Source: Scandinavium sp036271055
GTDB lineage: Bacteria > Pseudomonadota > Gammaproteobacteria > Enterobacterales > Enterobacteriaceae
Assembly: GCF_036271055.1 (NCBI RefSeq)
Contig: NZ_DATBBJ010000066.1
Coordinates: 56,566-120,565 of the forward strand
Length of the DNA: 64,000 bases
Reading direction: 5' to 3'
Of this stretch, positions 17,871 to 25,729 are shown piece by piece. The position numbers and the translations under genes are program-made. The notes under the pieces were generated by a model that was given only the letters and a program-made list of their open reading frames with translations, had not been told where the DNA came from and searched no databases. The first letter of the stretch is position 1; each line of letters starts with the position of its first letter.

Positions 17871-19145
17871 TTACTTCCAGCACACCAGGCAATAGTTTTT
17901 CTTACCACGACGCAGCAGAGTGTAACGCCCGAACAGACGATCGCTTTCAGCGAATGTGTATTCCGGGTCAATCTGCTTCTCACCGTTGATGGTGACCGCG
18001 TTGGACGCGATTGTTTTACGCGCCTGTCCACGAGATGGTTGCAGTTCAGAATCCACCAGCGCCTGCATCAGATCAGCGCCTTTGTCCATCTCAACCATTG
18101 GCACGCCATCCTGCGCCAGCTGTTCGAAATCAGCTTCACTGAGGTCACTCAGCGTACCGTTGAACAGGCTTTCGGTGATGCGTTTTGCCGCCACCAGGCC
18201 TTCTTCACCGTGAACCAGACGAGTGACCTGCTCGGCCAACACATACTGAGCGCGTGGAGCTTTACCGCTGTTTTTATCTTCTTCTTCCAGGGCATTAATT
18301 TCAGCGATGTCCATGAAGGTGAAGAATTTCAGGAAGCGGTATACGTCTGCATCGGCGGTGTTGATCCAGAACTGGTAGAACTTGTACGGGCTGGTTTTCT
18401 TCGGATCAAGCCATACTGCACCGCCTTCGGTTTTACCGAATTTGGTGCCATCCGCTTTGGTGATCAGCGGAACGGTCAAACCGAACACCTGATTCTGGTG
18501 CAGACGGCGGGTCAGGTCGATACCCGAAGTGATGTTGCCCCACTGGTCAGAACCGCCAATTTGCAGCGCTACGCCGTGCAGTTTGTTCAGGCACGCGAAA
18601 TCATAACCCTGCAGCAGGTTGTAGGAAAATTCAGTAAAGGAGATACCCTGATCATCACGGTTCAGACGCTGTTTGACCGCTTCCTTGTTGATCATCTGGT
18701 TCACGGAGAAGTGTTTACCGATGTCACGCAGGAAGGTCAGCACGTTCATACCACCAAACCAGTCGTAGTTGTTCGCCGCGATAGCCGCGTTGCTGCCACA
18801 GTCGAAATCGAGGAACGGTGCAACCTGTTTGCGGATTTTATCCACCCACTCCTGCACGGTATCTTCGGTATTCAGTTTACGTTCTGCTGCCTTGAAACTT
18901 GGGTCGCCGATAAGGCCAGTTGCGCCGCCCACCAGAGCCACAGGCTTATGGCCCGCTTCCTGGAAGCGTTTCAGGCATAACAGGGGAACGAGATGCCCCA
19001 AATGCAAGCTGTCAGCGGTCGGATCGAAGCCGCAATAGAGCGCGATCGGGCCCTGCGCCAGTCGCTCTGCTAACGCTTCCTCATCCGTCACCTGAGCCAC
19101 AAGGCCCCGCTCTTGCAATTGTTTAATCAAGTTACTGCTCGCCAT
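17871..19145 (-). CDS. tyrS: Tyrosyl-tRNA synthetase
   Basis: 424-residue class I synthetase. The start at 19145 (MASSNLIKQLQERGL) matches E. coli; ten upstream codons are not conserved. The HIGH-like motif is HLGH in DSLHLGHLVPL, and the KMSKS-like loop is KFGKT. An S4-type RNA-binding domain is at the C-terminus (QPSRGQARKTIASNAVTING). In E. coli pdxY follows in the same operon; here only about 80 bases separate tyrS from the gstA terminator and no pdxY remains. Confidence 0.98.
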   Translation of the reverse strand: MASSNLIKQLQERGLVAQVTDEEALAERLAQGPIALYCGFDPTADSLHLGHLVPLLCLKRFQEAGHKPVALVGGATGLIGDPSFKAAERKLNTEDTVQEWVDKIRKQVAPFLDFDCGSNAAIAANNYDWFGGMNVLTFLRDIGKHFSVNQMINKEAVKQRLNRDDQGISFTEFSYNLLQGYDFACLNKLHGVALQIGGSDQWGNITSGIDLTRRLHQNQVFGLTVPLITKADGTKFGKTEGGAVWLDPKKTSPYKFYQFWINTADADVYRFLKFFTFMDIAEINALEEEDKNSGKAPRAQYVLAEQVTRLVHGEEGLVAAKRITESLFNGTLSDLSEADFEQLAQDGVPMVEMDKGADLMQALVDSELQPSRGQARKTIASNAVTINGEKQIDPEYTFAESDRLFGRYTLLRRGKKNYCLVCWK

Positions 19146-19271
19146 CAAAGTCTCCATGTATAAAACAGACTGCACCTTTGCCGGTACACGACGTTTCGCC
19201 AGATGCGAAAGGTCAATAGAATAAAACGCCAGCCCGTGTTGTGCCAGCGCTTAACGCAACAAAATGCGTGA

Positions 19272-19928
19272 TTATGGCGCGAGACGGTCGATTTTCCAGG
19301 CGTCGTTTTCACGCTGGTACAGAAAACGATCGTGCAGGCGATGTTCACCGCCCTGCCAGAACTCCATCGACTCGATTGGGACACGGTATCCGCCCCAAAA
19401 ACTCGGCAGTGGCACTTCGCCCTGCTGGAATTTTTGTTTCAGTTCGAAGAATTTACTTTCGAGAATGCCACGCGCCGAAATACGGCTGGATTGTTTAGAC
19501 ACCCATGCGCCTATCTGGCTGTCACGCGGACGGCTATGGAAGTATTTCACCACTTCAAGCGTAGAAAGACGTTCAGCTTTACCCGTCACCATCACCTGGC
19601 GTTCCAGAGTATGCCAGGGGAATAACAGGCTGATTCGCGGATTGTTTTCAAGATGATGTGCTTTACGGCTGCCGAGGTTGGTATAGAACACCAGCCCTTT
19701 TTCGTCGTAATGTTTGAGCAACACGATGCGCTGATACGGTTGACCGTGTTCATCCACGGTCGCCACCACCATGGCGGTCGGGTCAGCGAGCTTAGCCTCA
19801 CAGGCCTGGCTCAACCAACGTTCGAACAGTGCCAGCGGTTCAGCAGGAAGGTCGTGGCGGCGCAGGCCACCACGGGTGTACTCACGGCGCAGATGCGCGA
19901 TTTGCTGCAGATCGTCGTTGTCAGACAT
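19272..19928 (-). CDS. pdxH: Pyridoxamine/pyridoxine 5'-phosphate oxidase
   Basis: 218-residue FMN enzyme making pyridoxal 5'-phosphate from PNP and PMP. The FMN-binding region QRIVLLKHYDEKGLVFYTNLGSRKAHHL and the conserved C-terminal segment WRVPIE-like (GYRVPIESMEFWQGG...RLHDRF) are intact. It is upstream of tyrS on the same strand, spaced 126 bases. With pdxY absent here, salvage kinases elsewhere would have to supply its phosphorylated substrates. Confidence 0.97.
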   Translation of the reverse strand: MSDNDDLQQIAHLRREYTRGGLRRHDLPAEPLALFERWLSQACEAKLADPTAMVVATVDEHGQPYQRIVLLKHYDEKGLVFYTNLGSRKAHHLENNPRISLLFPWHTLERQVMVTGKAERLSTLEVVKYFHSRPRDSQIGAWVSKQSSRISARGILESKFFELKQKFQQGEVPLPSFWGGYRVPIESMEFWQGGEHRLHDRFLYQRENDAWKIDRLAP

Positions 19929-19984
19929 GGCGTTTACGAAGTTGTCTTCAGGTAACGCTATTGTGCGCTGCCCTCAGCAAAATC

Positions 19985-20320
19985 TCAACGCTTCGGATTT
20001 TGTAACTGACAGTTATTCAGTACGATACGGTCACGCTTGTAAACCGTTGCGCTGTCGCCCTTCGACCAGAAAACATAGATGCCGTCGGTATAACGCGCAC
20101 CCGATGCGGAAATGCCCTGCGTCAGCGTCTGCTGTTGGTTGTCATAGATGAAATCGACCTGCTGACGGGTGTTATTGAGGTGAACGGTCAACGGTTTTTC
20201 ATCACACTGATATTGCAGGGTGTCGGTGTTCATCCGCTCAACGAACTGGTTGTAGTAGCTACAACCTGAGAGCATCAGGGGGGCTATCAACGGTACTACA
20301 GCGAGGAGAATTTTTTTCAT
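19985..20320 (-). CDS. mliC: MliC (YdhA), lipoprotein C-type lysozyme inhibitor
   Basis: 111-residue lipoprotein. The lipobox LMLSGC puts the acylated Cys at residue 20. The mature part carries the MliC/PliC signatures with the paired cysteines YQCDEKP and NNCQLQ, and the loop SASGARYTDGIYVFWSKGD that inserts in the lysozyme active site. It is expected in the outer membrane facing the periplasm. It sits upstream of pdxH on the same strand. Confidence 0.93.
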   Translation of the reverse strand: MKKILLAVVPLIAPLMLSGCSYYNQFVERMNTDTLQYQCDEKPLTVHLNNTRQQVDFIYDNQQQTLTQGISASGARYTDGIYVFWSKGDSATVYKRDRIVLNNCQLQNPKR

Positions 20321-20411
20321 TGGCTTGCCTTAAGACTGTCCTGGTCCCGGAGGGCAGTTGCCCTCCCTCAACACTTCCATTCTATCGGTAACAGCCACGC
20401 GACTCAGTCAG

Positions 20412-21536
20412 TTAACTCTTATTCTGCTCGGGGTTTGCAGGGAAAATGGCCCCCAGAACTGTTGCTTCACTCGCCCCCGTTACTGACGGTAGATTTCCTG
20501 GCAGCCCGGAAAGGGTGCGCCAGGCAAGCCACGCAAAGGCTAAACCTTCCATATCATCGCCACTGACACCCGCTTCATCCGTGGTGGTGACCTCCGTTCC
20601 TGGAAGCAACGCGGCGAGACGCGCCATTAATAGCGGATTACGACTTCCGCCGCCGCAGACCAACAGTCGCTCGCAGCCACCGCTCAGCAACACCTGCTCG
20701 CTGATGGTTACAGCCGTCAATTCCGTGAGCGTCGTCATCACATCTTTCGCCGCCAGTCCCGGATGCTTCGCTAACTGGCGTTCTAACCAGCCGTAGTTGA
20801 AATATTCGCGTCCGGTACTTTTCGGCGCAGGTAGGGCAAACCACGGGTCACTCAGCATTTCCTGTAACAGTGGGATAATGACTTTTCCGGAATTCGCCCA
20901 CTCTGCGTCTTTGTCGTAAGGTTTACCGCACTGGCGCCAGATCCACGCATCCATCAGCATGTTTCCCGGACCGGTGTCATGCCCTTTTACCGGCAGTCCC
21001 GGACACAGTAACGACAGATTAGCAATACCACCGATATTCAGAACGATGCGACGCTCGTGCGGATTCGCTAACAACGCGTGATGGAATGCAGGCACCAACG
21101 GCGCACCCTGCCCACCCAGGGCAATGTCCCGTCTACGGAAATCCCCCACCACCGTGACACCTGTTTTGGCCGCAATAATGTTATTGTCACCGATTTGCAG
21201 CGTATGCGGTGCCTCGCTGTCCGGTTCATGCCAAACGGTCTGCCCATGACAACCAATTGCCACGATGTCACTCCCGGACAGCTTTTCCTGTGTCATTAGC
21301 GCCAACACGGCATCAGCAAACAGATGACCAAGACGCGTATCGAGCTGACCATATTGCGAAAGTGTCAGTTGTTGCCCCTGGCAAATGGCCAGAATATCTT
21401 CCTTGAGCGTAATGGGGATGGGATACGACAAGCTGGCCTGTTGCGCCACCATGCTATCGTCCATCGCCGCCAGCACGACATCTACACCGTCGAGGCTCGT
21501 GCCCGACATCACACCAATATAGCGACCCGATTTCAT
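20412..21536 (-). CDS. anmK: Anhydro-N-acetylmuramic acid kinase
   Basis: 374-residue cytoplasmic sugar kinase of murein recycling, converting 1,6-anhydro-MurNAc to MurNAc-6-phosphate. MKSGRYIGVMSGTSLDGVD carries the conserved N-terminal ATPase motif. GDFRRRDIALGGQGAPLVP and NIGGIANLS are typical. The start at 21536 is by family; an ATG 15 bases upstream (21551) has an even better ribosome site (GGAGA) and cannot be excluded. Confidence 0.96.
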   Translation of the reverse strand: MKSGRYIGVMSGTSLDGVDVVLAAMDDSMVAQQASLSYPIPITLKEDILAICQGQQLTLSQYGQLDTRLGHLFADAVLALMTQEKLSGSDIVAIGCHGQTVWHEPDSEAPHTLQIGDNNIIAAKTGVTVVGDFRRRDIALGGQGAPLVPAFHHALLANPHERRIVLNIGGIANLSLLCPGLPVKGHDTGPGNMLMDAWIWRQCGKPYDKDAEWANSGKVIIPLLQEMLSDPWFALPAPKSTGREYFNYGWLERQLAKHPGLAAKDVMTTLTELTAVTISEQVLLSGGCERLLVCGGGSRNPLLMARLAALLPGTEVTTTDEAGVSGDDMEGLAFAWLAWRTLSGLPGNLPSVTGASEATVLGAIFPANPEQNKS

Positions 21537-21671
21537 GCGCTTTCCTGAGTTCATGACAGAGATCTCCACTGAAACATAAAGTCTTTCTTAATACCATGAT
21601 CCCATAGCAAAATTTAACAAACGAGAGCCACGGCACTTTGCCGGGCGAATTTGACGTGACAACACAACAGC

Positions 21672-21706
21672 GGTTTACCCTCGGTTAAGCACAAATAGCG
21701 TACAAT
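21672..21706 (+). promoter_or_regulatory. PhoP box and -10 of slyB
   Basis: GGTTTA-CCCTC-GGTTAA (21672-21688) matches the PhoP direct repeat (T/G)GTTTA-N5-(T/G)GTTTA with one changed base. It stands 12 bases before TACAAT (21701-21706), the usual spacing when the PhoP box replaces a -35. Confidence 0.8.
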
Positions 21707-21813
21707 TTTAGGCAGATCCTCGCAGAACATATGACCTGCGGTGCATAAATGCCATATAATTGCGGTGTAAGGATGCTCTCAAGAGCGTTTCTTGGTGAAC
21801 AGGAGATTCATAA

Positions 21814-22281
21814 ATGATGTTACGTGTATTGGCCGTTTCAATGATTGGTTTAACGCTTGGTGGTTGTGTTAGCAGCAGCGGCCTGTCCGGGGACGTTTAT
21901 TCCGCATCCGAAGCCAAACAGGTTCAGAATGTAACCTACGGGACCATTGTTCATACCCGTCCGGTACAAATTCAGGGCGGCGATGATTCTAATGTCATCG
22001 GTGCTATCGGTGGCGCAGTGCTGGGTGGCTTCCTCGGTAATACCGTTGGCGGCGGCACAGGCCGTTCACTGGCTACGGCGGCAGGTGCTGTTGCAGGTGG
22101 CGTAGCGGGCCAGGGCGTTCAGGGTGCAATGAACAAAACCCAGGGCGTTGAGCTGGAAATCCGTAAAGACGACGGCAACACCATTATGGTTGTGCAGAAA
22201 CAGGGCGATACTCAGTTCTCTGCGGGACAGCGCGTCGTGATGGCGAGCAACGGCAGCCAGGTTACCGTTTCCCCACGCTGA
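21814..22281 (+). CDS. slyB: SlyB outer-membrane lipoprotein
   Basis: 155-residue glycine-rich lipoprotein. The lipobox is LTLGGC (Cys17). A glycine-zipper segment spans about residues 60-105 (GAIGGAVLGGFLGNTVGGGTG). It closely matches E. coli SlyB. Known role: PhoPQ-induced outer-membrane protein that protects and encloses other outer-membrane proteins under stress. A matching PhoP box lies upstream. Confidence 0.96.
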   Translation: MMLRVLAVSMIGLTLGGCVSSSGLSGDVYSASEAKQVQNVTYGTIVHTRPVQIQGGDDSNVIGAIGGAVLGGFLGNTVGGGTGRSLATAAGAVAGGVAGQGVQGAMNKTQGVELEIRKDDGNTIMVVQKQGDTQFSAGQRVVMASNGSQVTVSPR

Positions 22282-22288
22282 TGATTCT

Positions 22289-22318
22289 GCGTGTGGCCTT
22301 TTGGTCACACGCTTCTCT
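22289..22318 (+). terminator. slyB hairpin
   Basis: GCGTGTG...CACACGC stem followed by a pyrimidine/T-rich stretch. Confidence 0.6.
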
Positions 22319-22514
22319 TTACATTCCTTTCCGTGTTCTGCACTTTACTCACCGTTATTTCCTTAAATTTACCATTCCGAAATTTTCGGGTTCTTTAGTG
22401 AAATAATATTTGCGCCTGCGCAATATTTAATTGAATCGGGAATCGTACACTTATGGCCCTTCAGGCTGGATACCTGCTCTTTACTGCTTGCCATTTTGTG
22501 CTTCAGGATGTTAC

Positions 22515-23870
22515 ATGACCGGAATTAAATTGTTCCCTTTTAATCGCTTGCTTTTGTTTTTTGGCATCGCCCTATTTTCCATCGGCTTGCTGCATCTTTT
22601 TTCCAGCCAAGTCATTTATCGTATTCCTACGATGTCGCCTGTACTGTTTCCGGCCATCACGCTGTTCCTGATGATTTTTCACATTATGATTGCCTGTTTT
22701 ATGGTGATGAAATACTTATGTGATAAACATCGGTTATACCTGATGGCCATTGCCTGTGCCTTCGCGGGGTCGACGGTGCTGATGCTGGGCACGCTCATCA
22801 GCTATTCAGACTGGCTGCTTTGCGCGTCGCCCACGCATGCTCGCTACAACGACGCGATTCTTTACTATTTTTTCCGTAATATATTGATGTCCATATTATT
22901 CACCGCATCAATATTTCTTTATCGCTATCGTCACAGCAATATACATAGCCGTCGCAATCACATTGTTATTCTTTCTTTGTGCATCGGTTTTACATTATTC
23001 ATCCTATGCCTGTCATGGCTGTATTCAAGTCATTACAACGGAATGACGCTGTATCTTATTGATAATCTAACTCAACTGTTCTCACCACTTTGGCACCAAT
23101 ACCTGATCGGTGGCATGATATTTATCTGGTGCGTCACGCTGACATTTATGTTGGTAATGACCCGGATGCGAAATATATTTTGGTTCAGCGGCTATCTGTT
23201 TTGCGTGTTTTATATCTTCACCTTGATTTTATTGCTGCCATCGGTCTCCATCACCGGTTACACCTGGTATCAGGCACGTCTGTTCGAAACGGTTGCGACG
23301 CTGTTTTTAATTTTTGTCCTGCTATGTGATGTGTTTACGTTGTATAAGGAGTCAAACTCTCGCTATCTGCGCTCATACCAAAATTCGATCCGCGATACGA
23401 TGACCGGTCTGTTCAACCGCAGCTTCTTCTATGATTCCCTGAAAAATCAGATGGCACATGTCTCCCCCGACGCGCCGCTCTCGGTCATCGTTTGCGATCT
23501 CGACCATTTCAAACGCATCAACGATCGCTACGGTCATCTTCAGGGTGATAAGGTGATTCAGTTCGTAGCCGAAATTCTTCAGGACACCATGAGCCAGGGC
23601 AGCATGGCGGCCCGTATCGGCGGTGAAGAGTTTGCCCTCCTGTTGAGCCACACCGACGCGTCAACCGCCCACAGCATTGCGGAGCAGATCCGTGAAACTG
23701 TCAGTGAGAGTAGCCACGAGCACCTGCCAGAGCAGGTCACCATCAGCATGGGGGTGTACACGGCTACACAACCGCAGGCGACGCATGAAGTTTGCGTCCA
23801 GCGCGCCGATGAAGCGATGTATCAGGCGAAAGAGAGTGGCCGTAACCGGGTGGTTCTCTGGAAAGAATAA
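22515..23870 (+). CDS. Membrane diguanylate cyclase (GGDEF), I-site absent
   Basis: About 451 residues. The N-terminal half has seven to eight hydrophobic segments (residues 8-285), like MASE-type sensor domains, and the C-terminal half is a GGDEF domain. DTMTGLFNRSFF and VIVCDLDHFKRINDRYGHLQGD are intact, and the catalytic loop is ARIGGEEFALLL, so it should make cyclic di-GMP. The product-inhibition RxxD, expected five residues before GGEEF, reads SQGS, so feedback inhibition is probably lost. The start at 22515 (MTGIKLFPFNRL) is favoured; the frame is open to 22431. E. coli has no gene here. Confidence 0.88.
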   Translation: MTGIKLFPFNRLLLFFGIALFSIGLLHLFSSQVIYRIPTMSPVLFPAITLFLMIFHIMIACFMVMKYLCDKHRLYLMAIACAFAGSTVLMLGTLISYSDWLLCASPTHARYNDAILYYFFRNILMSILFTASIFLYRYRHSNIHSRRNHIVILSLCIGFTLFILCLSWLYSSHYNGMTLYLIDNLTQLFSPLWHQYLIGGMIFIWCVTLTFMLVMTRMRNIFWFSGYLFCVFYIFTLILLLPSVSITGYTWYQARLFETVATLFLIFVLLCDVFTLYKESNSRYLRSYQNSIRDTMTGLFNRSFFYDSLKNQMAHVSPDAPLSVIVCDLDHFKRINDRYGHLQGDKVIQFVAEILQDTMSQGSMAARIGGEEFALLLSHTDASTAHSIAEQIRETVSESSHEHLPEQVTISMGVYTATQPQATHEVCVQRADEAMYQAKESGRNRVVLWKE

Positions 23871-23874
23871 GAAA

Positions 23875-23900
23875 AAAGGCCCTGATATCAGGGCCTTTCC
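23875..23900. terminator. Bidirectional terminator between the cyclase gene and slyA
   Basis: AAAGGCCCTGA/TCAGGGCCTTT perfect palindrome at 23875-23898 with A and T runs. Confidence 0.9.
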
Positions 23901-23922
23901 GTTTCGTACAGAAAAAGGAAAC

Positions 23923-24363
23923 TCAGTCTTTAATCTGTAGCTCGTTGATGTTTTGCTCCAGCTTACGAATAAGCCCAAGCAGTAAATCCAGTTCTTCAGG
24001 TGAGATGCCAGAGAGAATTTCCCCCCGCGTCTTACGGATCACCGCTTCCATATCTTCTATCAGCGGTTCCGCTTTCTCAGTCAGTTTAATACGTTTAGCA
24101 CGACGGTCATTGGCGCAGGTCTGACGCGAAATCAAGCCTTTCTCCTCCAGTTGATCCAGCGTACGGACCAGAGAAGGCTGCTCGATACCAATCGCTTTAG
24201 CCAGTTGAATTTGAGACTGCTCAGGCGGCAACTGATGAATGTTATGCAGTGTCACCCAGTGAGTCTGTGTTAATTCCAGAGGTTTCAGGCGATGGTCAAT
24301 CAGAGCACGCCAAATACGCACCAGTCGTGCCAGATCAGAACCCAGTGGCGATTCCAATTTCAT
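23923..24363 (-). CDS. slyA: SlyA, MarR-family transcriptional regulator
   Basis: 146-residue winged-helix dimer nearly identical to E. coli/Salmonella SlyA (MKLESPLGSDLARLVRIWRALIDHRL; HTH QIQLAKAIGIEQPSLVRTLDQLEEKGLISRQ; wing DRRAKRIKLTEKA). It counters H-NS silencing and is inhibited by small aromatic acids. It is divergent from ydhIJK, with a palindromic SlyA site in the shared promoter, so it probably controls itself and the efflux operon. Confidence 0.97.
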   Translation of the reverse strand: MKLESPLGSDLARLVRIWRALIDHRLKPLELTQTHWVTLHNIHQLPPEQSQIQLAKAIGIEQPSLVRTLDQLEEKGLISRQTCANDRRAKRIKLTEKAEPLIEDMEAVIRKTRGEILSGISPEELDLLLGLIRKLEQNINELQIKD

Positions 24364-24373
24364 CTCCTTATAA

Positions 24374-24385
24374 TTAGCTTGCTAA
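24374..24385. promoter_or_regulatory. SlyA operator in the slyA-ydhI gap
   Basis: TTAGCTTGCTAA is a palindrome with the same half-sites as the SlyA consensus TTAGCAAGCTAA, 11 bases upstream of slyA. Confidence 0.75.
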
Positions 24386-24544
24386 GTTATTATACTGATT
24401 TTAGAATAGTGTGCAGCATTTAAATGACCAAAACAAATGTATTGCCTCGTCCCCGCTGGCTGACACAATGATTTACACTACTTGTTATTCTGACGCATCG
24501 CGCCCTTTAACCCGTAACGATGCCTTTGCAAAGGATTTTTGCTC

Positions 24545-24781
24545 GTGAAGCTTACGCTCAACACACCGGGACTTCCCCTACAGGACTTGATTGTCGGGGC
24601 TAACATCTATTTTCCGCCTCTGTTCAAGGCGGTCCTGCTCGGCTTTCTTATCTGGCTTCTCGCCCATCGTCTGTTGCGTGACTGGATGTATGCAGGCGAC
24701 GTGTGGCATCCGCTGTTAATGGATCTTTCCCTGTTCGCGCTGGCAGTCTGCCTGGCGTTGCTTCTGATTGTGGCGTGGTAA
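24545..24781 (+). CDS. ydhI: YdhI, DUF1656 inner-membrane protein
   Basis: 78-residue protein with two membrane segments, always found with an HlyD-type adaptor and FUSC pump as here. The GTG at 24545 (MKLTLNTPGLPLQDLI) is chosen because AAGGA at 24531 is 9 bases away and the length then equals E. coli YdhI; the TTG at 24539 is too close. It is the first gene of ydhIJK. Confidence 0.9.
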   Translation: MKLTLNTPGLPLQDLIVGANIYFPPLFKAVLLGFLIWLLAHRLLRDWMYAGDVWHPLLMDLSLFALAVCLALLLIVAW

Positions 24782-24790
24782 AATAACTCG

Positions 24791-25729
24791 ATGAAAAAGC
24801 TAAAATATTTCTCTACGCTGCTGGTCGCGGCTTTGGCGCTAATCGCGGTCTGGCTGGTGTGGAATTATTACATGCAATCCCCGTGGACCCGCGATGGCAA
24901 GATTCGTGCCGAGCAGGTCAGCATCACGCCTCAGGTCTCGGGCAGTATCACCGAACTCAATGTGCGCGATAACCAGGCAGTGAAAGCGGGCGATGTCCTT
25001 TTCCGACTTGACGCCACCCCCTTCCGCATTGCAGTCATGAATGCCCAGGCCCAGCACGCTAAGGCATTGTCTGATATGGCTAAAGCCCATTCGGACAGTG
25101 ATAAAGCCCAAGCAGATATGGCGAAAGCGCGTCGCGAGGCCGACCGCCGTCGTGATTTGCCTAAAAACTTTATCTCGGCAGAAGATCTCGACACGGTAAA
25201 CATTGCGCTACAAACGGCAAAAGCGAACGCCGAAGCCGCTCAGGCAAACGTCGCCGCCGCCAAAGCGAGCGCAGAGGCTGCCAATGCGGCCCTCGAACAT
25301 GCCAACTGGCAACTGTCGCAAACAGAGGTCAAAGCACCGGTTGATGGTTGGGTCACCAACATGTCGACCCGCACCGGAGATTACGCCGCGGTTGGGCGAC
25401 CGGTGTTTGCACTGATCGATAGCCACTCGTTCTATGTTATCGGTTACTTTGAAGAAACGAAGTTACGCCATATTCGTGCAGGCGGCCCGGCAAGCGTAGT
25501 GTTATACAGCAATGGTCAAACGTTACAGGGTCACGTTGCCAGCATTGGTCGCGCCATCTCCGACCAGAGCGTCGGCCCAGAAGGCAGTTTGATTGCGGAC
25601 GTTAAGCCGACCATTCCGTGGGTTCGTCTGGCCCAGCGTGTCCCTGTTCGCATCGAATTCGATAAACTTCCGGACGATGTCATTCTGGTGTCCGGCACGA
25701 CCTGCACCGTGTCGATTGGCGGTCAGTAA
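24791..25729 (+). CDS. ydhJ: YdhJ, HlyD/EmrA-type membrane-fusion protein
   Basis: 312-residue periplasmic adaptor. It has an N-terminal membrane anchor (residues 7-25), a split biotinyl-lipoyl domain (SGSITELNVRDNQAVKAGDVLF and VKAPVDGWV) and a long alanine/lysine-rich coiled-coil hairpin (about residues 80-185). It ends one base into ydhK, so the two are coupled. It is predicted to link the YdhK pump to an outer-membrane channel; the substrate is unknown. Confidence 0.93.
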   Translation: MKKLKYFSTLLVAALALIAVWLVWNYYMQSPWTRDGKIRAEQVSITPQVSGSITELNVRDNQAVKAGDVLFRLDATPFRIAVMNAQAQHAKALSDMAKAHSDSDKAQADMAKARREADRRRDLPKNFISAEDLDTVNIALQTAKANAEAAQANVAAAKASAEAANAALEHANWQLSQTEVKAPVDGWVTNMSTRTGDYAAVGRPVFALIDSHSFYVIGYFEETKLRHIRAGGPASVVLYSNGQTLQGHVASIGRAISDQSVGPEGSLIADVKPTIPWVRLAQRVPVRIEFDKLPDDVILVSGTTCTVSIGGQ

